64,000 bases of DNA, taken from NCBI RefSeq assembly GCF_004010095.1, contig NZ_RRYD01000009.1, positions 30,115 through 94,114 of the forward strand, read 5' to 3'. A program made the translations under genes and the position numbers. Below, piece after piece: positions 33,707-41,499 of the stretch; position 1 is the stretch's first letter, and each line of letters starts with the position of its first letter. The stretch comes from Lacticaseibacillus hulanensis (GTDB taxonomy: Bacteria > Bacillota > Bacilli > Lactobacillales > Lactobacillaceae). Below the pieces are notes generated by a model, which worked only from the letters and a program-made list of their open reading frames with translations, had not been told where the DNA came from and ran no database searches.

Positions 33707-34879
33707 ATGTCAAAACAAACAAAACGCGCCATCTTCATCTTAGTTTTCAGCGAATTTCTGGTTTGCCTGGGGATGAGCCTGATTTTCCCAGTCATGCCCT
33801 TCATTAAAAACGAACTGCACCTCTCCGCGACCGACATGGGGGTCATGTCCGCCCTGTTTGCCCTCACGCAATTCATCTCGTCACCAATCATCGGCCGGCT
33901 GTCGGACAAATTGGGCCGCAAACCGATTCTCACCTTTGGGCTCGGCCTGTTCGCCGTTTCGGAAGTGCTGTTTGCTGTGACCAACCACCTCTACATGTTC
34001 GACCTCTCGCGCGCAATCGGCGGGATTGCGGCGGGGATGTACGTACCCACCGCCCAGGCCATGGCCGCGGACATCACCACCCACCGTGACCGCGCCAAGG
34101 TTATCGGCTGGCTCTCCGCATCATTAAGCGGCGGCCTAATTCTCGGCCCCGGACTGGGCGGCATTCTGGCGGGAATTGATTACAAGGCGCCATTTTGGCT
34201 GGCTGCCGTATTCGGGCTGCTGGCGACCCTCGCCACGATTTTCTTCCTGCCCGCCGTGGACAAATTGAAGAATGAGACCCGCAATACGGACCGCATGCCT
34301 GAACCCACCGCGAGCGACTGGCGCAGCGTCCTCACCGGGCCGATGCTCATGCTGTTTGCACTGATTTTTGTTTCGTCATTCGGACTTCAGGGTTTCGAGA
34401 GCATCTACAGCATCTTCGTCAATGAAGTGTTCAACTTCAGCCTGGCCAACATTGCCCTCGTCCTGACTCTGAACGGTATCATCTCGCTGGTTTTCCAGGT
34501 CGTCTTCTTCGACCGGCTGGTGCTGTGGCTAGGTGAAATTCGGCTGACGCGCATTGCATTCTTCCTGAGCGCAATCTCAACGGTGTGGATCTTGCTAACA
34601 CATTCCAAACTGGCCGTGATGGTCGCGACCCTGATTATTTTCACCGCGTTCGACCTTCTGCGCCCCGCAATCACGACCCTGCTCACCAAGCAGAGCATGG
34701 ACAACCAGGGCATCATCAATGGGCTGAACCTATCGCTGACGAGCATCGGCAACATCGCCGGGCCACTAATTTCGGGGTCACTGCTCGACATTAATTACCA
34801 CATCCCATACACCGTCGTTGTCGTTTTCCTGCTGCTTTCGTTCCTGCTGACTTACACAGTTCGGTTGCAGAGACGGTAA
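33707..34879 (+). CDS. MFS multidrug efflux transporter
   Basis: This 390-residue polytopic protein has 12 predicted helices and MFS motif A GRLSDKLGRKPIL after TM2. A motif C-like GLILGPGLGGILAG in TM5 is typical of drug:H+ antiporters (DHA1). It probably exports hydrophobic compounds; the substrate is unknown. The ATG at 33707 follows GGGGGAGG at 4 nt, preferred over the in-frame codon 30 nt upstream. Structured element B begins 61 nt after its stop codon, with the hairpin-2 arm first. Confidence 0.9.
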   Translation: MSKQTKRAIFILVFSEFLVCLGMSLIFPVMPFIKNELHLSATDMGVMSALFALTQFISSPIIGRLSDKLGRKPILTFGLGLFAVSEVLFAVTNHLYMFDLSRAIGGIAAGMYVPTAQAMAADITTHRDRAKVIGWLSASLSGGLILGPGLGGILAGIDYKAPFWLAAVFGLLATLATIFFLPAVDKLKNETRNTDRMPEPTASDWRSVLTGPMLMLFALIFVSSFGLQGFESIYSIFVNEVFNFSLANIALVLTLNGIISLVFQVVFFDRLVLWLGEIRLTRIAFFLSAISTVWILLTHSKLAVMVATLIIFTAFDLLRPAITTLLTKQSMDNQGIINGLNLSLTSIGNIAGPLISGSLLDINYHIPYTVVVVFLLLSFLLTYTVRLQRR

Positions 34880-34940
34880 ACAAGTTTTACGCTGTGCTGT
34901 CCGGCCGTGTTAGTGTGGTTGCTGAAGCAGACCAGTGAGA

Positions 34941-35294
34941 GGCTCCGCGTTGCGGGGTTTGGCCTCCGGGTCCGGACTGGGCCTCGGGTGTGCTTCGCCG
35001 TGATCGCTGTGGCGGTCGTCTGGAGCCGGAAAAGCGCCGTCTCCAGACTAAAAATTTAGCTTTGCATCGTCGCAATTAGTATTAAGTGTGTACGATACTT
35101 AGCATGTTGACGCCCATTTCATCTTGTAACTCAGACCTGACAGCTCCTCACACAAATCTAAATTTTTCCCACAAAGAAAAGGGGTGTGCCAACCGCAAAA
35201 ACCGCGATCGTCACACCTCTTTTCTTTGTTGCCACGGCTGGGTGGCACACCCGAGACCCAGCCCGGACCCTCCGGCCAAACCCCACAACGCTCC
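34941..35294 (+). repeat. Structured dispersed element, copy B (354 bp)
   Basis: This is the best-preserved copy. Terminal inverted repeats are about 60 bp: GCGTTGCGGGGTTTGGCC at 34946 pairs with GGCCAAACCCCACAACGC ending at 35291, and CTCGGGTGTGC at 34983 pairs with its complement at 35247. Inside are hairpin 2 (35018-35048), the inner A/T stem (35050-35059 with 35158-35167), a variable tip (about 35070-35150) and hairpin 1 (35171-35188 with 35212-35229, 18 bp, one G-T). Relative to copy A, hairpin 1 differs on both strands of the stem so that pairing is kept. Strand is given as the direction of the upstream MFS gene. There is no plausible ORF. Confidence 0.88.
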
Positions 35295-35423
35295 GCTGGA
35301 TAGCGGCATAAACCCTAATTCAGGAACAATTCCACGGAAGGCTACCCAACAAGCCGAACAAGTCTAAGGTAGCTACCTGTGTCGTGAAATACTCAGTTGT
35401 GCACCTGAGCACTTCAACCACGT

Positions 35424-35738
35424 GGTAGCGACTGGGCGGGGACGGTGCGCGTGTAGTGCGGCTGGGATTTTCCTGTGAAAGCTATGGTGAGAGAAGACCG
35501 ATGCGGGCTTTGCATCGGGCTTCTCCACACCATAGCCGGCAAAAATTAAGACCCGCCAGGAGAACAAGATTTCCCAGCGGATCTTAACAATACGTATTAG
35601 TCTCGTAACCCCAAGAAGCAGATGCGGGCCTTAATTTTTAGGTTGAAGACCCCGCTTTTGGGGCTTCAACCGGCCGCACGGAAAATCCCAGTCGCACGGA
35701 ACGCGCACCGGCCCCGGCCAGTCGCGGCCCCTATACCA
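35424..35738 (-). repeat. Structured dispersed element, copy C (315 bp, divergent subtype)
   Basis: The architecture is that of A and B with largely different sequence. Terminal arms are about 45 bp (CGACTGGGCGGGG at 35429 and GGCTGGGATTTTCC at 35460, both paired near 35690-35732). Hairpin 1 is 35481-35536. The inner stem AAAAATTAAG/CTTAATTTTT is 35541-35550 with 35630-35639. Hairpin 2 (35642-35670) keeps the CGCTTTT loop of A and B on a wholly different stem (GTTGAAG/CTTCAAC against GTCTGGAG/CTCCAGAC). Strand is given as the direction of the adjacent small membrane protein gene, whose stop lies 52 nt away. Confidence 0.85.
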
Positions 35739-35790
35739 ATCAGTACCCACCCACTTAAGCTGCCGGACAACGTAAGCGCCCCTAACCAGA

Positions 35791-36219
35791 CTATTTCGCC
35801 GCGATGGCGTCGTCGTCATGGTCGAACTGCTGCATAATCCATAGTAGTGCGCCCCCGACGATACTGCCGACGCCGGCCAAGACGCCGACCATCTGCAAAT
35901 CTAGATTCAGGTGGAACCACCAAGCGTTCGTTACCGCCAAGATGGCCATCGCCACGACCCAGTCGCTGACCAGCATGACCAGGTAAATCCACGCCCAGCG
36001 CTTGAGCAGCGTCTCGTATAGCCGATCAAGCCAGTTCGTAAACAGATCAACAACCAGGCCTAACATGTTCGCCACCACAATTAGGAGTGCGTAGCGTGCT
36101 ACGTGTCCGCCAGCTAACTTGATGGTCAGAAGCTGCGCTGCAATTACTGCAAACACGGGAACGACCATAACGAGCAGAAGCATCATAATCGCGGCAAGAA
36201 CCGCAAACTTGTTCTTCAT
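35791..36219 (-). CDS. Small membrane protein of unknown function
   Basis: This 142-residue protein has four predicted transmembrane helices (about 5-28, 40-58, 76-95, 108-128) and an acidic C-terminus (FDHDDDAIAAK). I recognise no family with confidence; size and topology loosely recall YrvL-type regulatory proteins. The ATG at 36219 is chosen (MKNKFAVLAAIM); a GTG 24 nt upstream is in frame, and neither has a strong ribosome-binding site. Element C lies directly downstream. Confidence 0.6.
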   Translation of the reverse strand: MKNKFAVLAAIMMLLLVMVVPVFAVIAAQLLTIKLAGGHVARYALLIVVANMLGLVVDLFTNWLDRLYETLLKRWAWIYLVMLVSDWVVAMAILAVTNAWWFHLNLDLQMVGVLAGVGSIVGGALLWIMQQFDHDDDAIAAK

Positions 36220-36449
36220 GATAATTTTCCCATCCATTTTCACTAGTCACGGAATATCCGGACAGCCATTTAATTATTGTCTAGTTTACCATTACTAACC
36301 TAATATTTGAAATGCTCACTGCCAAACAAAGTTGCGGTGTATTCTGAACCCACGCGTCTTTCACCTAGACGCAAAAACGGGCAATAAAGTCGCCCGTTTG
36401 CGTAAAGATATTCATGTTCTAACAACCATCAATCGGTAAACCAACTAGC

Positions 36450-38270
36450 TTATGCCAGTGCCAATTCGGCCGGCAGGTTCGGCTTCCCGAAGAAGTATCC
36501 CTGGTAGTGTTCAATGTCGAGGTGATGCCCAAAATCAAGGTCAGCCTGGTTTTCCACCCCTTCAAGAATGAAGTTGATGTTCGCCTGCTTAGCCGTGTTA
36601 ATCCAGAAGCGGATTCGCTCGTGAATTTGGTCCACGCTCTCCCGCTTGCGCAGATTCTGCATCGCAAACTTCACGCCATCGATGTACGGCAGGATTTTTT
36701 CGACAAACTCGTACGAATTGTCCGAACCCACGTCATCGATAAATACCTTGATGCCGACGCTTCGGTAAATTGCCGTTATGCGCCGGACCACCGTCACGTC
36801 GGGCACCATCGTGATTTCAACGATGAGTTGCTCCGGGCCGTGACCGGAACTGACGTAACTGGCCAGGGCTCTGGCAAAACCCGTATCGGCGAATTGGCCC
36901 GGCGTCAGGTTAATCGTCACACGCCGGAGCAGACTGCGGTCCAGAACTTCACGAATCAAGGCAATCTGCTGCTCGGCCCGCAGATCAAAGTACTCCGGCA
37001 AATGCCATTTGCTGCCGGCCTGCTGGCGAAGCAGTAACTCCGCGCCCCAGATTTCTAGCGTCTCCCCTGACCGCTCTACAATCGGCTGCGCGAAGTACTT
37101 GAGTGACGGCGCCTCATTAGTCGTATCAACCCCATTGCCGTTCATCCGGTTACGACCACACTGCTTGCTGACGCGCAGATTGTCGTCTGCCCGGGCAAAC
37201 ACGGTCCCAATGTTCGCGTCCTCTTGCTGGGTGGTCGTAATCCCGGCGGACATGGTCACCGTCGCATACCCGCCATGAACAGGAAATTGCGTCTTCGCCA
37301 CGCGGGCCAAACATTCACCGACAATCTTCGCCGCCCGCCTTGCACTAACGCCCATGAAGATGACGGTGAATTCCTCACCGCCTGAACGGTACAAACGCAT
37401 TTCGACGCCAGCTTGCTTGACCACGTCCTGGATGATGTCAGCAATTGTCAGCAGCACAATGTTCCCGGTTAAGTAGCCATACTGCTGATTAAACTCGTTG
37501 AAATGATCGACATCGAGCGCCGCAACCACAATTGTCTGCGCATTTTTCTGGGCAACATTAAACAGTGAGGTCATTTCGCCCTGATTCCGCGCGAACACGG
37601 CTGTTGAGGTCAATTGCTCATAAGCCGCCACCCGCTGCAGCTGGCCCGTGCGCGTATCGGCAATCACCGTGAGCCGAATATACTCATCGACTGCAAGTAT
37701 CAATATCACGTACGCACTCAGGTCACGCACCCACCACCACAAATCAAATATCCGTGGTTGCGATACGTAAATCCCAATGATGCCACTCAGCCCCAGCGCG
37801 AGCATCGCCAGGTAGTCCCAAAGGCGCCGTTCTTGCAACTTCTGCCGGATAACAATGAGTCCGCACAGCACTATCGCCCAAACAACGTAGGCAATCAGAA
37901 TCTGCACTGACGGGTGCGCATACTGCCACAGGTATACGCCGCAACATAGTTCCTGAATAAGGATGGTTACCCAGTCACCGGTCCGCACCGCAATGACGTA
38001 CAGGCTGATGAGCATCAGGTTCAGAAATGGCCAGTGGTAGCCAAATACGTGCATCTGCGGGTCCACTTTGTACTGCATATCCTGCAGAGCGTAGAGCACG
38101 CCAAGATATACCAGCCCCGCAACCCGAATAATCCCGTTACGGTGTGCTTCGATGAACGGTGACACCGCCCGGTCGTTAACCCAATAAAGCAGAGACGTCA
38201 TCCCAAGTGCCAGAAATATACTAATTAATAGAGTGGTTATGTAAGAGATGCTAATTGCCCAAACCGACAT
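36450..38270 (-). CDS. Membrane GGDEF-EAL protein (c-di-GMP turnover)
   Basis: This 606-residue protein has six or so N-terminal transmembrane helices (about 8-200) without a recognised sensor domain. GGDEF domain: ALDVDHFNEFNQQYG with metal Asp253, and active-site GGEEF at 297-301. No RxxD inhibitory site is seen in front of it. EAL domain (about 390-606): Glu in GAELLLR (411), INLTPGQF, IVEIT, IDDVGSDNSYEF in place of the DDFGTG loop, VKFAMQ, EGVEN and QGYFFG. The cyclase site looks intact. The altered loop 6 may weaken phosphodiesterase activity. It is a single gene with GAGG 8 nt before the ATG. A second EAL protein lies at 56021-56734. Confidence 0.9.
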   Translation of the reverse strand: MSVWAISISYITTLLISIFLALGMTSLLYWVNDRAVSPFIEAHRNGIIRVAGLVYLGVLYALQDMQYKVDPQMHVFGYHWPFLNLMLISLYVIAVRTGDWVTILIQELCCGVYLWQYAHPSVQILIAYVVWAIVLCGLIVIRQKLQERRLWDYLAMLALGLSGIIGIYVSQPRIFDLWWWVRDLSAYVILILAVDEYIRLTVIADTRTGQLQRVAAYEQLTSTAVFARNQGEMTSLFNVAQKNAQTIVVAALDVDHFNEFNQQYGYLTGNIVLLTIADIIQDVVKQAGVEMRLYRSGGEEFTVIFMGVSARRAAKIVGECLARVAKTQFPVHGGYATVTMSAGITTTQQEDANIGTVFARADDNLRVSKQCGRNRMNGNGVDTTNEAPSLKYFAQPIVERSGETLEIWGAELLLRQQAGSKWHLPEYFDLRAEQQIALIREVLDRSLLRRVTINLTPGQFADTGFARALASYVSSGHGPEQLIVEITMVPDVTVVRRITAIYRSVGIKVFIDDVGSDNSYEFVEKILPYIDGVKFAMQNLRKRESVDQIHERIRFWINTAKQANINFILEGVENQADLDFGHHLDIEHYQGYFFGKPNLPAELALA

Positions 38271-38896
38271 AATATTAACCTCGATATAACAAATCGTTTA
38301 AGTAGAAACTGCGAATAGTTGTTCAACAGATCATAAAGTTGCAAAGCGGTGCGCCTGCTCACTGTCAATTGAGCGCATTGAGCAGGCTGCCATCACCCAT
38401 AAAACGTTTATATATTATTATCATTCAGTTTAGCTTAATGCTTTTTAACTCAATAATTCTGGCGATACACCAGTTTTATCTCCTTAAACACAATATTCAT
38501 TCAAGTTTAGCGAATATGAACACATTGGTAATGGTATACTTCACGTTCTGAAAAAACAATATGTCAATTCACCCTCAATATAGTTAAAATAACGGGTTTG
38601 TCCGCATCACTAACGATAATGAGCCTATTAAAGCAACACCGACTGCTTGTACTGGTATAGTTGACCAGCAATGTGTTCATATATGCACATGTCGTTCTTG
38701 ATGTGCGCAGAACTCGCCGCCCGCACGCTGTCCCCTTGCGTGAGGCCCTACCCGCCGCCTTTTGTGCTTTCAACAATCCGGCAATCCTGTTACAAAACAT
38801 AACAAATTTGGCCAGCCATTTAAGCTTACTTGGCCATTTAACGAACAAAATTTGGCATAAAAAAAAGACCCCATCAACAGATGAGATCTCTTCGCT
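38271..38896. other. Intergenic region between the GGDEF-EAL gene and rplT
   Basis: This 626-bp A+T-rich stretch has no supportable gene. It contains a short inverted repeat GCCTGCTCA (38353-38361) with TGAGCAGGC (38379-38387) and, at its end, the rplT terminator. The GGDEF-EAL promoter should be within the first 150 bp, but I cannot place it. Confidence 0.5.
38857..38888 (-). terminator. Terminator of the infC-rpmI-rplT operon
   Basis: The minus strand has GATCTCATC, a TGTT loop and GATGGGGTC with two G-U pairs, then eight T residues. It is just after the rplT stop. Confidence 0.88.
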
Positions 38897-39253
38897 TTAG
38901 GCGTTTGCCTTCTTAGCTGCTTCAGCAAGAGCTGAGAATGCAGCTGCGTCGCTGATAGCAAGATCTGCGAGCATCTTACGGTTCATGTCGATGCCAGCAA
39001 CCTTAAGGCCGTGCATCAACTTGCTGTAAGAAATGTCGTTCAGACGTGCAGCAGCGTTGATCCGGGCAATCCAAAGGGAACGGTATTCACGCTTCTTAGC
39101 GCGACGGTCGCGGAATGCGTACCGGTAAGATACCATAACCTGAGCATTAGCTGCCTTGAACAGACGGTGCTTAGAGCCGCGGTAACCCTTGGCAAGCTTC
39201 AGAACCTTCTTACGACGTTTGCGAGTAACAGTTCCACCTTTAACACGTGGCAT
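38897..39253 (-). CDS. rplT: 50S ribosomal protein L20
   Basis: This 118-residue basic protein has the L20 pattern [26 protein letters not shown] at its start (residues 1-26) and [20 protein letters not shown] in the middle. It binds 23S rRNA early in 50S assembly. In Firmicutes it also represses the infC-rpmI-rplT operon by binding the leader RNA. It is the last gene of the operon, 76 nt after rpmI, with an AGGAGG site. Confidence 0.98.
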   Translation of the reverse strand: MPRVKGGTVTRKRRKKVLKLAKGYRGSKHRLFKAANAQVMVSYRYAFRDRRAKKREYRSLWIARINAAARLNDISYSKLMHGLKVAGIDMNRKMLADLAISDAAAFSALAEAAKKANA

Positions 39254-39329
39254 AGTAAAACCTCCTAGATATACGAGAAAATCTGGAACGAGATGTCGTT
39301 CCGAACGTTATAGCAATTGCGCGGGGCAA

Positions 39330-39530
39330 TTACTTCATGTAGGTCAGCATCTGACGGATACGACGTACATCCGTTGCGTGAACTACACCAGACTTGCGAA
39401 GCTGACGACGCTGCTTCTTTGTCTTACCGTGGAAACGGTGGGACGTGTATGCGTGGCCGCGCTTGAGCAGGCCGCTAGCGGTCCGCTTGAAACGCTTAGC
39501 GGATGCACGGTGAGTCTTGAACTTAGGCAT
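39330..39530 (-). CDS. rpmI: 50S ribosomal protein L35
   Basis: This 66-residue, very basic protein matches L35: [20 protein letters not shown] at the start, then [20 protein letters not shown]. It lies between infC and rplT, the universal order of this operon. AGGAGG is 8 nt before the ATG. Confidence 0.98.
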   Translation of the reverse strand: MPKFKTHRASAKRFKRTASGLLKRGHAYTSHRFHGKTKKQRRQLRKSGVVHATDVRRIRQMLTYMK

Positions 39531-39582
39531 AATGAATTCCTCCTAAAATACTTGTCCCGGGTCTCCGGGGAGTTAGTACTGA

Positions 39583-40104
39583 CTAATTTTCCTTGTCAGC
39601 CTTTGGTGCCAGAAGCAAGAACATGCTTCGGCCATCCATCTTTGGCTTGGATTCAACAGTTGCGATGTCTTTAGTAGCATCAGCAAGCTTTTCCAACACC
39701 TTTTGACCAATTTCCTTGTGCGTAATTGCACGCCCGCGGAAACGAACAGAAGCCTTAACCTTAGCTCCCTTATTCAGGAACTTAACGGCATTGGTCAACT
39801 TGGTCTGGAAGTCGTTTTCTTCAATTACAGGAGAAAGACGGACTTCCTTGATGTTGATGGTTTTCTGTTTCTTACGAGCATCACGCTGCTTTTTCTGCAG
39901 TTCGAAACGGTACTTACCGTAATCCATGATGCGGGCGACAGGCGGCTTGGCAGTCGGTGCCACGAGAACAACATCAAGGTTGCTCTGTTCGGCAAGAGCA
40001 AGCGCATCGCGCGTGCTCTTCACTCCGAGTTGTTCACCTGATTCACTAATCAAACGAACTTCGCGAGCGCGAATACCATCGTTTACCATCATATCTTTTG
40101 CTAT
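39583..40104 (-). CDS. infC: Translation initiation factor IF-3
   Basis: This 173-residue factor has an N-terminal domain with [22 protein letters not shown], a linker ([21 protein letters not shown]) and a C-terminal domain with [15 protein letters not shown]-3 binds the 30S subunit and proofreads start codons. The start is taken as an ATA at 40104. It lies 9 nt after GGAGG and gives the usual N-terminal [11 protein letters not shown]. The ATG pair at 40092/40089 has no ribosome-binding site at usable distance. A rare, discriminated start codon is the known basis for IF-3 autoregulation in many bacteria. Confidence 0.95.
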   Translation of the reverse strand: MAKDMMVNDGIRAREVRLISESGEQLGVKSTRDALALAEQSNLDVVLVAPTAKPPVARIMDYGKYRFELQKKQRDARKKQKTINIKEVRLSPVIEENDFQTKLTNAVKFLNKGAKVKASVRFRGRAITHKEIGQKVLEKLADATKDIATVESKPKMDGRSMFLLLAPKADKEN

Positions 40105-40266
40105 GGTTGTTCACCTCCAGATTTAATCCGAGAGAAAGCCAGAAAAAAACGGCTATGTGAGTGTTAACACACTCCCACAACCGTAACTAAATATCCGTAC
40201 GTTATTAGCCTAGAGGTCGTTAGACTTGGGCGAGAAGTGGGACTTCTGCTTTTTCTCAACTTAAAT
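40105..40266 (-). ncRNA. infC operon leader (L20-type leader RNA) with attenuator
   Basis: The transcript before infC is about 160 nt. It starts near GTTGAGAAAAAGCAGAAG and contains CCCACTTCTCGCCCAAG, typical of the IF3/L20 leaders of Firmicutes. Next comes an intrinsic terminator (40143-40184): ACGGTTGTGGGAGTGT paired with ACACTCACATAGCCGT, then seven T residues. In B. subtilis, L20 binding to the leader promotes premature termination; the same role is inferred here. Confidence 0.85.
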
Positions 40267-40295
40267 AGAATATATTACTAATCGGTCGGTGTCAA
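40267..40295 (-). promoter_or_regulatory. Promoter of the infC operon
   Basis: The minus strand has a consensus TTGACA (40290-40295), a 17-bp spacer and TATTCT (40267-40272). Confidence 0.9.
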
Positions 40296-40359
40296 GTACA
40301 TTTGCTTTATTTGCAGAAAACTCCGTACAAAACGCCCAACAGCTTCTAGCATACCACGT

Positions 40360-41190
40360 TTAATTGCTCCCGTGTACCTCAGCAACCTCGCCCGCGATGA
40401 TTAACGCCTGTGGATCCATGCCGTGGACCACGCGCACAACGTTCTTGTATTCAGATTGTTCGAGCACCACCAGCAGCACGTCATGACCCCAGTTACCCTC
40501 GGTGCCAGAAATCAGCACCAGATCGACGCTGCCACCGAACACTTCGCGCAGCCGCCCATGAATCTGCGGCAAGTCGCTGCGACTAATGACGTGCAGCATG
40601 CGTTTGCGGTCGAGCCCTGTTTGCATGTAGCTCATTGACAGCTTGGTAATCCCGATGGAAAAGACAGAAAGGATGAATGCTTCCATCCCCGAAACCGGAA
40701 TATTGAGCAGGCATACTCCGAAATCAACCACGAACAAGCTGGTCGCGGTCTTAATGTTCCAGAAGCGCAGAAAAATCAGTGGCGGCACCGTCGTTCCCCC
40801 ACTGGACGCATCCACGGCGTAAAGCATGGTAAACCCAACGGCAATGACAACACTCCCAACCATCACGGCGAGCGTCCGGTCCGCGACGATTTTCGTTTCG
40901 GGAATCAGCGCCATGATCAGTGGCAACACCAGGCTACCATACAGTATGCGCAGCGTCGTCGCCCGCGGCAGAAGAAAAGACGCGAGGAGAAGCATCACCA
41001 GGTTAATGCCGAGCGTGCTGATGAAGACCGGCACGACGGCCATTTCTTGGATGATAATCGCCATCCCCGTTGCCCCACCAGCCGCAACCCCGTGCGGCGC
41101 AAAGAACAGGTTGATGGCAACGGCAATGACCGCGAGTGCGGCTGTGATAAATGCGAGTCGTAACGACTGGTGACTGCGAATAGTGTTCAT
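40360..41190 (-). CDS. YitT-family membrane protein
   Basis: This 276-residue protein has five or six transmembrane helices (about 12-185), including FFAPHGVAAGGATGMAIII, the YitT (DUF161) signature with its AxGxxG motif. A cytoplasmic DUF2179 domain (about 195-276) has HVISRSDLPQIHGRLREVFG and VVHGMDPQALII. Function in the family is largely unknown. It is a single gene with GGAGG 7 nt before its ATG. Confidence 0.92.
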   Translation of the reverse strand: MNTIRSHQSLRLAFITAALAVIAVAINLFFAPHGVAAGGATGMAIIIQEMAVVPVFISTLGINLVMLLLASFLLPRATTLRILYGSLVLPLIMALIPETKIVADRTLAVMVGSVVIAVGFTMLYAVDASSGGTTVPPLIFLRFWNIKTATSLFVVDFGVCLLNIPVSGMEAFILSVFSIGITKLSMSYMQTGLDRKRMLHVISRSDLPQIHGRLREVFGGSVDLVLISGTEGNWGHDVLLVVLEQSEYKNVVRVVHGMDPQALIIAGEVAEVHGSN

Positions 41191-41499
41191 CGGGTACCTC
41201 CGTCTGGTATCCAGCTGGTTGTAAGCTGCCTGCTATACTGTAGCTCCTTCTAATTATGTATTACTTACTTATAGTATAAGTATATCATACCAAATTAGTA
41301 GAAAGCGACAAAAGGTTGGCAATTGTCGTGAGTTAGCGGCAGTCTCACCGATTGCGACTGCACTTAATATAGAAGGAATCCATTCTCGGTGCGTTGTTAC
41401 CAGCACCACAACCAGCTATTGCAACACAAAAACAGCGCCACCAACTAGTTACAGTTAGTGGCGCCATTTTCTTATCCTTGATTCACCTAAAAGCGAGAC
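41191..41499. other. Intergenic region between YitT and adhesin genes
   Basis: This 309-bp stretch holds the likely YitT promoter area (A+T-rich, TATACT/TATAAG-like sequences near 41260-41290) and the adhesin terminator near 41431-41470. I see nothing else. Confidence 0.5.
41431..41470 (-). terminator. Terminator of the giant adhesin gene
   Basis: The stem GCGCCACCAACT/AGTTAGTGGCGC (41435-41446 with 41453-41464, one mismatch) is followed on minus by GTTTTTG. It is 30 nt past the stop. Confidence 0.8.

Noticed and set aside
34941..35738. Elements B and C as a group II intron, insertion sequence or large known ornate RNA
   Set aside because: There is no ORF for a reverse transcriptase or transposase, the length is only 315-354 bp, and I do not see intron domain V or motifs of the large RNA classes I know.
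38353..38387. Short inverted repeat GCCTGCTCA/TGAGCAGGC as a terminator
   Set aside because: No T-tract on either strand and no gene ending nearby; left as part of the intergenic description.
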